Shown piece after piece: positions 1 through 5,300 of a stretch of 5,300 nucleotides of DNA. The stretch comes from Proteiniphilum sp. GTDB lineage: Bacteria > Bacteroidota > Bacteroidia > Bacteroidales > Dysgonomonadaceae. The stretch lies in the NCBI GenBank assembly GCA_016649795.1, contig JAENWZ010000171.1:1-5300 (forward strand), given 5' to 3'. The notes below the pieces were generated by a model that saw nothing but the letters and a program-made list of their open reading frames with translations, made no database searches and had not been told where the DNA came from. Each line of letters starts with the position of its first letter. Positions within the stretch are counted from its first letter, which is position 1. Both the position numbers and the translations under genes were made by a program.

Positions 1-266
1 AGCTCACGTTTGTAGTCGAAAGGTGAGTTTCCGAAATCGGCAAAATCACATTTACGTGTGTTACGCTCTGCACCCACGAGAAATCCGTCTGATTTATACT
101 GACGGGCCTCTTCTGTCCCTGCCACGGTAATGATAGCTGCAGCACCATTATGGAGTATGGTACACATCGTAGTGGATGCACGGAAGATATCCACTACGAT
201 GACGGTGTCGTTTTCTTTTTTGTAAAAAGGATAGAGAGCGGGGGAGGGGCAGAGGTCGAGCGTCAT
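1..266 (-). CDS. comB: 2-phosphosulfolactate phosphatase (ComB family), N-terminal part, cut by the window edge
   Basis: The ATG is at 264-266 on the minus strand and the frame stays open for 88 codons to the left edge, so only the N-terminal part is visible. Motifs seen are VVDIFRASTT (about residues 24-33), GAER (65-68) and DFGNSP (77-82). This order of VD(V/I)xRA(S/T)TT, then G(A)ER, then FGNSP is what I recognise as the ComB family. Family members are Mg-dependent phosphatases that convert 2-phosphosulfolactate to sulfolactate. That is a step of coenzyme M synthesis in methanogens, but homologues are widespread in bacteria, where the physiological substrate is often not established. The gene is divergent from maf and has a TAnnTTTG-type promoter just upstream. 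The start is supported by the closeness of that promoter and by conserved sequence beginning soon after it. The family assignment is secure; the in vivo function here is inferred. Confidence 0.85.
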   Translation of the reverse strand, partial: MTLDLCPSPALYPFYKKENDTVIVVDIFRASTTMCTILHNGAAAIITVAGTEEARQYKSDGFLVGAERNTRKCDFADFGNSPFDYKRE

Positions 267-282
267 ATGTTTACATTTTTCA

Positions 283-290
283 CAAATATA
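283..290 (-). promoter_or_regulatory. Candidate -7 promoter element for comB
   Basis: Read on the minus strand this is TATATTTG, an exact match to the Bacteroidota -7 consensus TAnnTTTG. It lies 16 bases upstream of the comB ATG, so the transcript leader would be only about 10 bases. No clear -33 TTTG element sits at the expected distance. A second exact match, TAAATTTG at 326-333 on the minus strand, would give a leader of about 50 bases and is an alternative or additional promoter. Confidence 0.5.
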
Positions 291-359
291 ACTTCAACTA
301 AATGATTTTACTCATCGTCATTGAACAAATTTACATATTTTGTTTGTTGGACTCTATTT

Positions 360-482
360 ATGGATGCTCTGAAAAATGATCTAATAACGGCTTTCATCAG
401 GCAGCTGTTCCATTATATTCATCGTTTAGCCGGGTTAAGATGCAGCTTTTTCGTATCTTTCGGGCACATTAATTTTGTATAA
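360..482 (+). CDS. Possible 40-residue small ORF directly abutting maf (uncertain)
   Basis: An ATG at 360-362 opens a frame of 40 codons ending in TAA at 480-482, immediately followed by the maf ATG at 483. The predicted peptide starts MDALKNDLITAF and continues with a mixed hydrophobic and basic sequence containing FHYIHRLAG. I recognise no family. A weak GGA lies about eight bases before its start. An ORF of this length occurs easily by chance, and the predicted maf promoter lies inside its 3' end. The exact stop-start junction would suit translational coupling to maf if the ORF is real. I regard it as more likely spurious than genuine. Confidence 0.15.
   Translation: MDALKNDLITAFIRQLFHYIHRLAGLRCSFFVSFGHINFV
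470..477 (+). promoter_or_regulatory. Candidate -7 promoter element for maf
   Basis: TAATTTTG matches the Bacteroidota -7 consensus TAnnTTTG exactly. A T-rich run at 447-451 sits where the -33 TTTG would be expected but is not a good match. Only five bases separate the element from the maf ATG, so transcription would start at or within a few bases of the start codon. Confidence 0.5.
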
Positions 483-1070
483 ATGAATCAATCCTCTTTT
501 TTATCTCATTACCAGATTATTCTTGCATCCAACTCACCGCGACGGAAAGAGTTGCTCTCGGGTATCGATCTGCAATATGAAATACGTACCCTGCCCGATA
601 TCGATGAGTCGTATCCTGAAACACTTCCCCAGGAAGAGGTGGCAGTGTTCCTCGCACGCAAGAAAGCATCGGCATATCTCCCTGATCTGAAGGAGAATGA
701 GTTGCTGATTACTGCCGACACAATCGTGTTACTTGACGGTATGATCCTCGGTAAACCTGTCGATAAAGATGAAGCAAAAGAGATGCTTCTCACCCTCTCA
801 GGTGAGACCCACCGTGTGATTACCGGTGTCTGTTTTACTACGGAGCATAAGCAGATATGCTTTTCCGATACAGCTTATGTTACTTTTGGTACTCTTTCAG
901 AGGAAGAGATCGATTATTACGTATCGAAATTTAGTCCAATGGATAAGGCCGGTGCATATGGTGTGCAGGAGTGGATCGGCTACGTGGCTGTGGAGAAAAT
1001 TGAGGGTTCCTACTTCAACGTGATGGGATTGCCTATTTTCAAAGTATATCAGGAGTTAAAACGGTTTTAA
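483..1070 (+). CDS. maf: Maf family nucleoside triphosphate pyrophosphatase (dTTP/UTP type)
   Basis: This 195-residue protein has the usual length and motifs of Maf/YhdE house-cleaning pyrophosphatases, which hydrolyse non-canonical or excess nucleoside triphosphates (dTTP, UTP and modified forms) to the monophosphate and PPi in the cytoplasm. The motifs, in order, are the nucleotide-binding SNSPRR (16-21), ITADTIV with the probable catalytic Asp79, GKP (90-92), SGETHRVITG (106-115), DKAGAYGVQ (154-162) and GSYFNVMGLP (175-184). The DKAGAYG(I/V)Q form fits the YhdE dTTP/UTP subgroup better than the YceF m7GTP subgroup; this sub-assignment is from family knowledge. The ATG at 483 is the only in-frame ATG before the LASNSPRR motif, and it leaves a normal short N-terminal lead. 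The gene is followed after 93 bases by the aspartate kinase gene, which has its own promoter. Older names call it a septum formation inhibitor. Confidence 0.95.
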   Translation: MNQSSFLSHYQIILASNSPRRKELLSGIDLQYEIRTLPDIDESYPETLPQEEVAVFLARKKASAYLPDLKENELLITADTIVLLDGMILGKPVDKDEAKEMLLTLSGETHRVITGVCFTTEHKQICFSDTAYVTFGTLSEEEIDYYVSKFSPMDKAGAYGVQEWIGYVAVEKIEGSYFNVMGLPIFKVYQELKRF

Positions 1071-1115
1071 TGTGAGAAAAGAGCGTCTGAAAAGAGAAGA
1101 AAAAGAATAATCATA

Positions 1116-1123
1116 TATCTTTG
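1116..1123 (+). promoter_or_regulatory. Candidate -7 promoter element for the aspartate kinase gene
   Basis: TATCTTTG matches the Bacteroidota -7 consensus TAnnTTTG exactly and is the same octamer found upstream of the beta-barrel protein gene on the other strand. Transcription would begin near 1129, giving a leader of roughly 35 bases before the ATG at 1164. No good -33 TTTG is visible; the upstream stretch is purine-rich. Confidence 0.55.
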
Positions 1124-1163
1124 CACTGGAATTGACGGAAATGCCAAAAACGATATTTGCCAC

Positions 1164-2561
1164 ATGCTTACAGTAGAAAAAATAGGGGGTACCTCCATGT
1201 CTCAGTTTCAGGACGTACTGCAAAACATCATCAGGGGAAACCGTAAAGGAGATGAGTTGTACAACCGCATATTCGTGGTTTCAGCTTACAATAATGTAAC
1301 CAATTGGTTGCTTGAACATAAAAAAACCGGAGAGCCCGGTATTTACAATAAATTTCTGAATGGGGAAGATTACAGCAGCGCATTGGATTCGTTTTGTCAA
1401 CGCCTGCTGCTGATCAACGACGGATTTGCCGATTACGGTCTCGACCTGAAGGAGGCACGCGACTTTATTCGTTTTCGTGTGGATCAGGCCAAAACAGTAC
1501 TCTACAGTTTAGGGAAAGTGCTGGCTTCGGGCTATGTGGACCGCAACGAAATTCATCTTGCAGCTCGGGAGATACTGGCTTCTATTGGTGAGGCTCACTC
1601 CGGCTGGAACTCAGTAAATATTCTTAATAACAACGGTATCAACGCTCGTTTCATAGACCTGTGCGGGTATAATGACAATGAACCGTTGACCATTGATGAG
1701 CGTATCCACAAGGAATTTAAAGGAATAGATTTCAGCAAGGTGCTTTGTCTGGTTACAGGATATACGAAAGGAACAGAAGGCATTATGCGGGCATTTGACC
1801 GCGGGTACAGTGAGGTGACATTCAGTAAGATCGCCGTGGAGGTGAAAGCGGATGAAGCGGTTATTCACAAAGAGTATCACCTGTCAAGTGCCGATCCGAA
1901 AATTGTAGGTGTTGAGAACAGTATTCCCGTGGGACACACCAATTACATTATCGCTGATCAGCTGGCTGATATCGGCATGGAGGCCATTCATCCTAAAGCG
2001 GCCAAACCGCTGGAGCTGGCGGGTATCGATATACGCATAAAGAATACGTTTGAGCCTGAGCATCCCGGGACTCTTATATCGCATGACTATTTTTCTCCGG
2101 AGCCCAGGGTGGAGATTGTCTCAGGATCCCGTAAAGTGATAGCCATTGAAGTGCACGATCCGATGATGGTGGGTGAAGTGGGCTTCGATGGTCGCATCAT
2201 GAACTATTTTGTGAAACATAATGTGAGTTACATCTTAAAATCGACCAACGCCAACTCCATCACAATGGTCGTCTGGGACAATGAGAAAGGTCACGAACTG
2301 ATCGATAAATTGAAAGAGGTATTTTACCAGGTGAATGCTTTGCCGATGGCAATTGTTTGCGTCATGGGTACCAACATTGCCCTTCCCGGATTCCTCTATA
2401 ATGCTACGAAAGCGCTGTATGAAAAAGGCATCAACGTGGAAAGTTTTGCTCAGTCGCTGATGCAGGTCAATATGCAGTTCGTTATCCGGCGTGACCGGTA
2501 TGAAGAGGCTGTGATTGCGCTGAATGAAGCGTTATGCAAAAAGAGAGATGAGATGATATAA
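1164..2561 (+). CDS. Aspartate kinase, ectoine-type (Ask_Ect-like), with two C-terminal ACT domains
   Basis: The 465-residue product has an amino-acid-kinase catalytic domain (about 1-305) followed by a regulatory region of two ACT domains (about 316-385 and 393-460). It is expected to phosphorylate aspartate with ATP to 4-phosphoaspartate, the first step toward lysine, threonine, methionine and diaminopimelate. Visible motifs are KIGGTSM (6-12, the variant of the usual KFGGTS), VTGYTKG (197-203), DRGYSE (212-217), SSADPKIVG (241-249), the HPKAA segment (276-280) and NTFEPEHPGTLI (294-305). The spellings DRGYSE, HKEYHLSSADP and MEAIHP are those I associate with the aspartokinase of ectoine clusters (Ask_Ect) rather than with classic LysC, ThrA or MetL enzymes. 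No ectoine synthesis gene is in view, so the protein may serve general aspartate-family synthesis. The ACT pair suggests possible allosteric control, but the effector cannot be read from sequence. The gene has its own promoter and converges on hflX, 19 bases stop to stop. Confidence 0.88.
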   Translation: MLTVEKIGGTSMSQFQDVLQNIIRGNRKGDELYNRIFVVSAYNNVTNWLLEHKKTGEPGIYNKFLNGEDYSSALDSFCQRLLLINDGFADYGLDLKEARDFIRFRVDQAKTVLYSLGKVLASGYVDRNEIHLAAREILASIGEAHSGWNSVNILNNNGINARFIDLCGYNDNEPLTIDERIHKEFKGIDFSKVLCLVTGYTKGTEGIMRAFDRGYSEVTFSKIAVEVKADEAVIHKEYHLSSADPKIVGVENSIPVGHTNYIIADQLADIGMEAIHPKAAKPLELAGIDIRIKNTFEPEHPGTLISHDYFSPEPRVEIVSGSRKVIAIEVHDPMMVGEVGFDGRIMNYFVKHNVSYILKSTNANSITMVVWDNEKGHELIDKLKEVFYQVNALPMAIVCVMGTNIALPGFLYNATKALYEKGINVESFAQSLMQVNMQFVIRRDRYEEAVIALNEALCKKRDEMI

Positions 2562-2580
2562 AGATCCCGGGGTTCTCCTT

Positions 2581-3810
2581 CTACTCTTCCTCTTCCTCAT
2601 AGTTCTGATACAGGAAATCGTTGTAGGGGAAGCGGGAGATATGTATCTCCTTCACATTGTCATAAATAAGCTGTTTCAGCTCTTCGATATTTTCTTTCTC
2701 TTTTGCCGATATAAAGATGCATTTCTCATTGATCTTGCTCAACCACGACTGTTTCAGCTCTTCAAGCGTGTAGTTATCCCGCTTTTTAGGTGTCAGGTCG
2801 TCTTCCTCCTTCACCACATGCGTGAAAGCATCAATTTTGTTGAAAACGAGTATAGCCGGTTTATCGCTATCGTCAATCTCAAACAAAGTCTTCTCTACCA
2901 CTTTTATCTGTTCTTCGAATGCGGGATGGGAGATATCCACCACGTGAAGGAGGATATCTGCCTCGCGTACCTCATCGAGGGTCGACTTGAATGATTCAAT
3001 CAGGTGGGTGGGCAGCTTACGGATAAATCCTACGGTATCGGTGAGCAGGAACGGCAGGTTTTGAATCGTCATCTTGCGTACCGTTGTGTCGAGCGTGGCA
3101 AACAGTTTATTCTCGGCAAACACATCACTTTTACTTAACAGGGTCATCAGGGTCGATTTACCTACATTGGTATAACCCACCAGAGCAACACGCACCAGTT
3201 TTCCCCTGTTTTTTCGCTGAACTGTTTTCTGCTTGTCTATATCTTTCAACTCCTGTTTCAGATGTGTGATCTTATCAAGTATGATTCGCCTGTCTGTCTC
3301 CAGCTGTGTCTCCCCCGGTCCGCGCATAATGGTGCCGCCACCGCCCCGCTGACGTTCAAGGTGCGTCCACATCCGGGTAAGTCGGGGCAGCAGATACTGA
3401 TATTGCGCCAGTTCCACCTGCACCTTGGCATTTGCACTCTGGGCACGCATGGCGAAGATATCGAGGATGAGACTTGTCCGATCCATGATGCGGATCTGAA
3501 GCTCTTTCTCAATGTTACGTATCTGCTTTGCCGATAGTTCATCATCGAAGATAACTACGCCAATTTCATTCTCTTCCTCTTTAACATACTCCTCAATCTC
3601 CTGCAGTTTACCCTTGCCTACAAAGGTCACAGGGTTGGCTTTATCGAGTCTCTGCAGATAGCGCTTGCCGGGAACCAGCCCTGCCGTTTCGGCCAGGAAG
3701 GCCAGCTCGTCAAGGTATTCGTTCACTTCATCTTCGTTCTGTTCGGGGGTGATAAGTCCTACCAAAACGGCTGTTTTATTTTTTATTTCGTTGGTAATAA
3801 AATCTTTCAT
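2581..3810 (-). CDS. hflX: GTPase HflX, ribosome-associated
   Basis: The 409-residue protein is a full-length HflX GTPase, close in size to the E. coli protein. HflX binds the 50S/70S ribosome and, in characterised bacteria, splits stalled or hibernating ribosomes under stress. The N-terminal HflX domain (about 1-200) includes FVGKGKLQEI (63-72), the family signature around GGGGTIMRGPGETQLETDRR (156-175) and a following helical region. The G domain shows G1 GYTNVGKST (212-220), G2 within ATLDTT (238-243), G3 DTVGF (258-262), G4 NKID (324-327) and G5 SAK (368-370). All nucleotide-binding residues appear intact. The C-terminus ends in five consecutive Glu residues. The start at 3808-3810 gives a normal N-terminus. 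No exact TAnnTTTG match lies upstream; CATTTTTG at 3903-3910 (minus strand) is one base off. The gene may also be read through from the beta-barrel gene 110 bases upstream. Confidence 0.96.
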   Translation of the reverse strand: MKDFITNEIKNKTAVLVGLITPEQNEDEVNEYLDELAFLAETAGLVPGKRYLQRLDKANPVTFVGKGKLQEIEEYVKEEENEIGVVIFDDELSAKQIRNIEKELQIRIMDRTSLILDIFAMRAQSANAKVQVELAQYQYLLPRLTRMWTHLERQRGGGGTIMRGPGETQLETDRRIILDKITHLKQELKDIDKQKTVQRKNRGKLVRVALVGYTNVGKSTLMTLLSKSDVFAENKLFATLDTTVRKMTIQNLPFLLTDTVGFIRKLPTHLIESFKSTLDEVREADILLHVVDISHPAFEEQIKVVEKTLFEIDDSDKPAILVFNKIDAFTHVVKEEDDLTPKKRDNYTLEELKQSWLSKINEKCIFISAKEKENIEELKQLIYDNVKEIHISRFPYNDFLYQNYEEEEE

Positions 3811-3920
3811 ACGATAATTTTACTTTTTTATGCTAAGGTGCATGCAATGTGCATTCATATGCTATTGCGCTAACAATGGTTAAGCTACTCGTTTCATTTA
3901 GTCCAAAAATGTCTGTTTGT

Positions 3921-4451
3921 TCAGAACCAAAAACCGAATCCGGTCATAAACTGCAGTTGGGAGTAATCATTGATGAACTGATACTTCAATTCAAAATTCG
4001 CACGTACCCTGTAGCTGATATCGTACTGGAAACCAAGCCCCAGGTTTGCTCCGAGTCGGTGGAGTGTATGCTCTTCTCCTGAGGGACCTCCCCCTTGCAC
4101 CGGATCGTAGAGCCTGTTGGGGTCGACCCAGTTGGAGTAGCTCCAGTTGGAGTAATGGACCCCCGCGATAGGATACAACGAAGTTGAAAAAGAAAGCGGC
4201 AGCATATAATGGGCATCACCGTCCACCATCCACATTCCTTCACCTTTAAGCTCCAGAAACCTGGTGAAAGAGGGTGCAAACCGCAGATTGTTTGTCTGAT
4301 AATAGTGGATATGGACTCCCACACCCGGGCTGTTTATCTCTGCTCCGTAACCTGCATGAACACCCACGCCTAATGTACCTTCGAACTGTGCCGAGAGCTT
4401 TGAAAGTGAAAGAAGAGAAAAAAGTATAAGTAACAGAAGGGATTTCTTCAT
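3921..4451 (-). CDS. Small outer-membrane beta-barrel protein with signal peptide
   Basis: I choose the ATG at 4449-4451, giving 176 residues. A longer start at 4472 would add seven residues before the signal peptide and would overlap the predicted promoter. The N-terminus is a clear Sec signal peptide: MKK, then a Leu-rich core, then LSA before Q22, the likely cleavage point. The rest has alternating aromatic and polar segments and Gly-rich turns (GTLGVGVHAGYGAEI, GANLGLGFQYDI, ANFELKYQF). It ends in GFGFWF with a C-terminal Phe, the usual signal for insertion by the BAM machinery. Size and pattern suggest an eight-stranded OmpX/OmpA-like barrel, but I do not recognise a specific family and assign no function. 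Two copies of a YSNW(S/V) unit (100-109) lie in a probable loop. It has its own promoter and sits between the TRIC-like gene and hflX. Confidence 0.82.
   Translation of the reverse strand: MKKSLLLLILFSLLSLSKLSAQFEGTLGVGVHAGYGAEINSPGVGVHIHYYQTNNLRFAPSFTRFLELKGEGMWMVDGDAHYMLPLSFSTSLYPIAGVHYSNWSYSNWVDPNRLYDPVQGGGPSGEEHTLHRLGANLGLGFQYDISYRVRANFELKYQFINDYSQLQFMTGFGFWF
4128..4157 (-). repeat. Two 15-base tandem units inside the beta-barrel gene
   Basis: The 12-mer ccagttggagta occurs at 4128-4139 and again at 4143-4154, a period of 15 bases that keeps the reading frame. The two units encode YSNWS and YSNWV. This looks like an in-frame duplication in a probable loop of the outer-membrane barrel. 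Confidence 0.75.
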
Positions 4452-4471
4452 ATCCGACCATTTATATGTCA

Positions 4472-4504
4472 CAAAGATAACTAAATGAGCGCAGAAAGCA
4501 CAAA
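4472..4504 (-). promoter_or_regulatory. Promoter of the beta-barrel protein gene (-33 and -7 elements)
   Basis: On the minus strand, TTTG (4501-4504) is followed after 21 bases by TATCTTTG (4472-4479), an exact TAnnTTTG. This is the best two-part Bacteroidota promoter in the window. Transcription would start near 4466, about 15 bases before the ATG at 4451, which excludes the longer start at 4472. It lies in the 56-base gap after the TRIC-like gene, so the barrel gene can be expressed independently of it. Confidence 0.65.
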
Positions 4505-4507
4505 AGT

Positions 4508-5137
4508 TCAGGAATTGTTTTCACCCCTTTTCAGAATGGGCAGATGCCACTGAAACCTGACTGCCAGTGTGCGGATAAGAATAACAACTACAGCGGTTGT
4601 TACCTCTGTGATAACCTTGTTTGCCTCAAAGCTCCGAAGAGCGGTAAAGACAACACCTCCAATGACACAGGCCAGCGCATAGATCTCTTTACGGAATATA
4701 AGTGGTATTTCATTGATAAGCACATCACGCACCATTCCTCCCACTGAACCGGTTATTGTGCCCATGATGATGGCCACCCACGGATCATAACCCAGGGCGA
4801 GTGTTTTCTCTACCCCCACCACCACAAAGAGACCCAGGCCTATACTGTCAAAGATGAAGAAAGTGTTGTTTAGCCTTATCAGCTTATTGTGAAAAATAAA
4901 AACGAAGATTAATGCCAGCAGTGTAGCCCAGAGATAGACTGTGTTTTCGAGCCAGAAGGGGGTCACATTGATCAGCAAATCGCGCAATGTTCCCCCTCCG
5001 ATGGCGGTGACAAACCCGATCACAAATGCCCCGAACAGATCAAACTTCTTTGCAGAGGCCAGCCTTATACCGCTAATGGCAAAAGCAAATGTGCCGAGGA
5101 ACTCAATGATATCGACAAATTCTATTTCTACGTTCAT
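4508..5137 (-). CDS. TRIC/UPF0126 family membrane channel protein (YicG-like)
   Basis: The 209-residue protein is a polytopic inner-membrane protein with about seven hydrophobic segments and an internal duplication. The first half carries FDLFG (32-36) and GGGTLRDLL (47-55); the second carries FDSIG (96-100) and GGMVRDVL (133-140). Two FDxxG...GGxxRD units of this kind define the UPF0126/YicG family (Pfam name 'glycine transporter'). Prokaryotic members have been shown structurally to be trimeric TRIC-type cation channels. Conduction of monovalent cations is therefore the likely role, but the substrate here is inferred. A Shine-Dalgarno-like GAAGAG (5144-5149) sits six bases before the ATG, unusually clear for this window. 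No TAnnTTTG element is seen in the 59-base gap from mnmA, so co-transcription with mnmA is likely. The C-terminal tail (KRGENNS) is short and polar. Confidence 0.9.
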   Translation of the reverse strand: MNVEIEFVDIIEFLGTFAFAISGIRLASAKKFDLFGAFVIGFVTAIGGGTLRDLLINVTPFWLENTVYLWATLLALIFVFIFHNKLIRLNNTFFIFDSIGLGLFVVVGVEKTLALGYDPWVAIIMGTITGSVGGMVRDVLINEIPLIFRKEIYALACVIGGVVFTALRSFEANKVITEVTTAVVVILIRTLAVRFQWHLPILKRGENNS

Positions 5138-5171
5138 TTTTTACTCTTCAAATGGCGGGTTGACTGTTTGT

Positions 5172-5187
5172 CGCTGTTTAAACAGTG
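5172..5187. repeat. Palindrome between mnmA and the TRIC-like gene
   Basis: CTGTTTAAACAG at 5174-5185 is a perfect 12-base palindrome, extended to 16 bases with one mismatched pair (G/T at 5173 and 5186). An alternative stem also exists: ACTGTTT at 5163-5169 can pair with AAACAGT at 5180-5186. No T-run follows in the mnmA direction, so it is not a standard intrinsic terminator. It could be a regulator binding site or an mRNA processing hairpin, or have no function. Confidence 0.45.
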
Positions 5188-5196
5188 TTGATTGTA

Positions 5197-5300
5197 TCAG
5201 ATAATCATCCCGCTTCCCAGGCACAATCTGCTTTCCTTATCATATACCACTCCGAATTGGCCCGCTGCAATACCCTGCACCGGCTCATTGGAATTGATAC
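5197..5300 (-). CDS. mnmA: tRNA-specific 2-thiouridylase MnmA, C-terminal end, cut by the window edge
   Basis: On the minus strand the right edge is open for 33 codons, ending in TGA at 5197-5199. The visible tail contains EPVQGIAAGQFGVVYD and ends CLGSGMII. This matches the MnmA C-terminal pattern (xxVxPGQxxVFY....CLGGGxI), which forms the beta-barrel end of the protein. MnmA installs the 2-thio group on U34 of tRNA-Lys, -Glu and -Gln using ATP and a sulfur relay. The catalytic PP-loop and cysteines lie outside the window, so their integrity cannot be judged. The TRIC-like gene follows after 59 bases on the same strand. Confidence 0.82.
   Translation of the reverse strand, partial: INSNEPVQGIAAGQFGVVYDKESRLCLGSGMII

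Noticed and set aside
2562..2580. Bidirectional intrinsic terminator between aspartate kinase and hflX
   Set aside because: The GC-rich near-palindrome has no loop and no flanking T-run on either strand.
2641..2994. 117-codon plus-strand open frame opposite hflX
   Set aside because: It is antisense to the conserved GTPase domain of hflX and its translation resembles no protein family, so it is a shadow of a strongly conserved gene.
3839..3854. Short inverted repeat around tgcatgcaatgtgcat upstream of hflX
   Set aside because: The stem is only five bases with a three-base loop, with no T-run or recognised operator; it is too weak to call a terminator or regulatory site.
3986..4324. Minus-strand open frame with repeated TPTG(S/A) units
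   Set aside because: It lies in another frame of the beta-barrel gene; the repeats are the out-of-frame reading of the 15-base tandem units and nearby similar bases.
4452..4472. N-terminal extension of the beta-barrel gene to an ATG at 4472 (seven extra residues, MTYKWSD)
   Set aside because: It places residues before an otherwise perfect MKK signal peptide, and its start codon overlaps the TATCTTTG promoter element, so it would not be in the transcript.
1..5300. Undescribed multi-gene system, mobile element, CRISPR array, toxin-antitoxin pair or RNA gene
   Set aside because: All long real frames belong to recognisable housekeeping or envelope families. I saw no integrase, transposase, regularly spaced repeats, tRNA cloverleaf or rRNA sequence, and no abrupt change in base composition.

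Overview
The window looks like ordinary chromosomal DNA from a member of the Bacteroidota, probably order Bacteroidales. Four start regions carry an exact match to the Bacteroidota -7 promoter consensus TAnnTTTG, and clear Shine-Dalgarno sequences are mostly absent. The proteins also read as Bacteroidota versions of their families. The family or genus cannot be fixed from this window alone.

Left part: a 5'-proximal fragment of a comB-like 2-phosphosulfolactate phosphatase gene runs off the left edge on the minus strand. It is divergent from maf (house-cleaning nucleotide pyrophosphatase) and an aspartate kinase gene, both on the plus strand. The 216-base divergent gap holds candidate promoters for both directions and a possible 40-codon small ORF whose stop codon directly abuts the maf start.

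Right part: everything else is on the minus strand. In transcription order it is the 3' end of mnmA (tRNA 2-thiouridylase, running off the right edge), a TRIC/UPF0126-type membrane channel protein, a small outer-membrane beta-barrel protein with its own good promoter, and hflX (ribosome-associated GTPase). hflX converges on the aspartate kinase gene with only 19 bases between the stop codons.

The genes are mostly housekeeping (nucleotide pool sanitation, amino-acid biosynthesis, ribosome rescue or stress, tRNA modification) plus two envelope proteins. I see no mobile element, CRISPR array, toxin-antitoxin pair, defence locus or RNA gene, and no clear undescribed multi-gene system. The most notable points are: the aspartate kinase resembles the ectoine-cluster type rather than the usual LysC type, with no ectoine genes in view; the maf promoter leaves almost no 5' leader; and a ComB homologue occurs in a non-methanogen.
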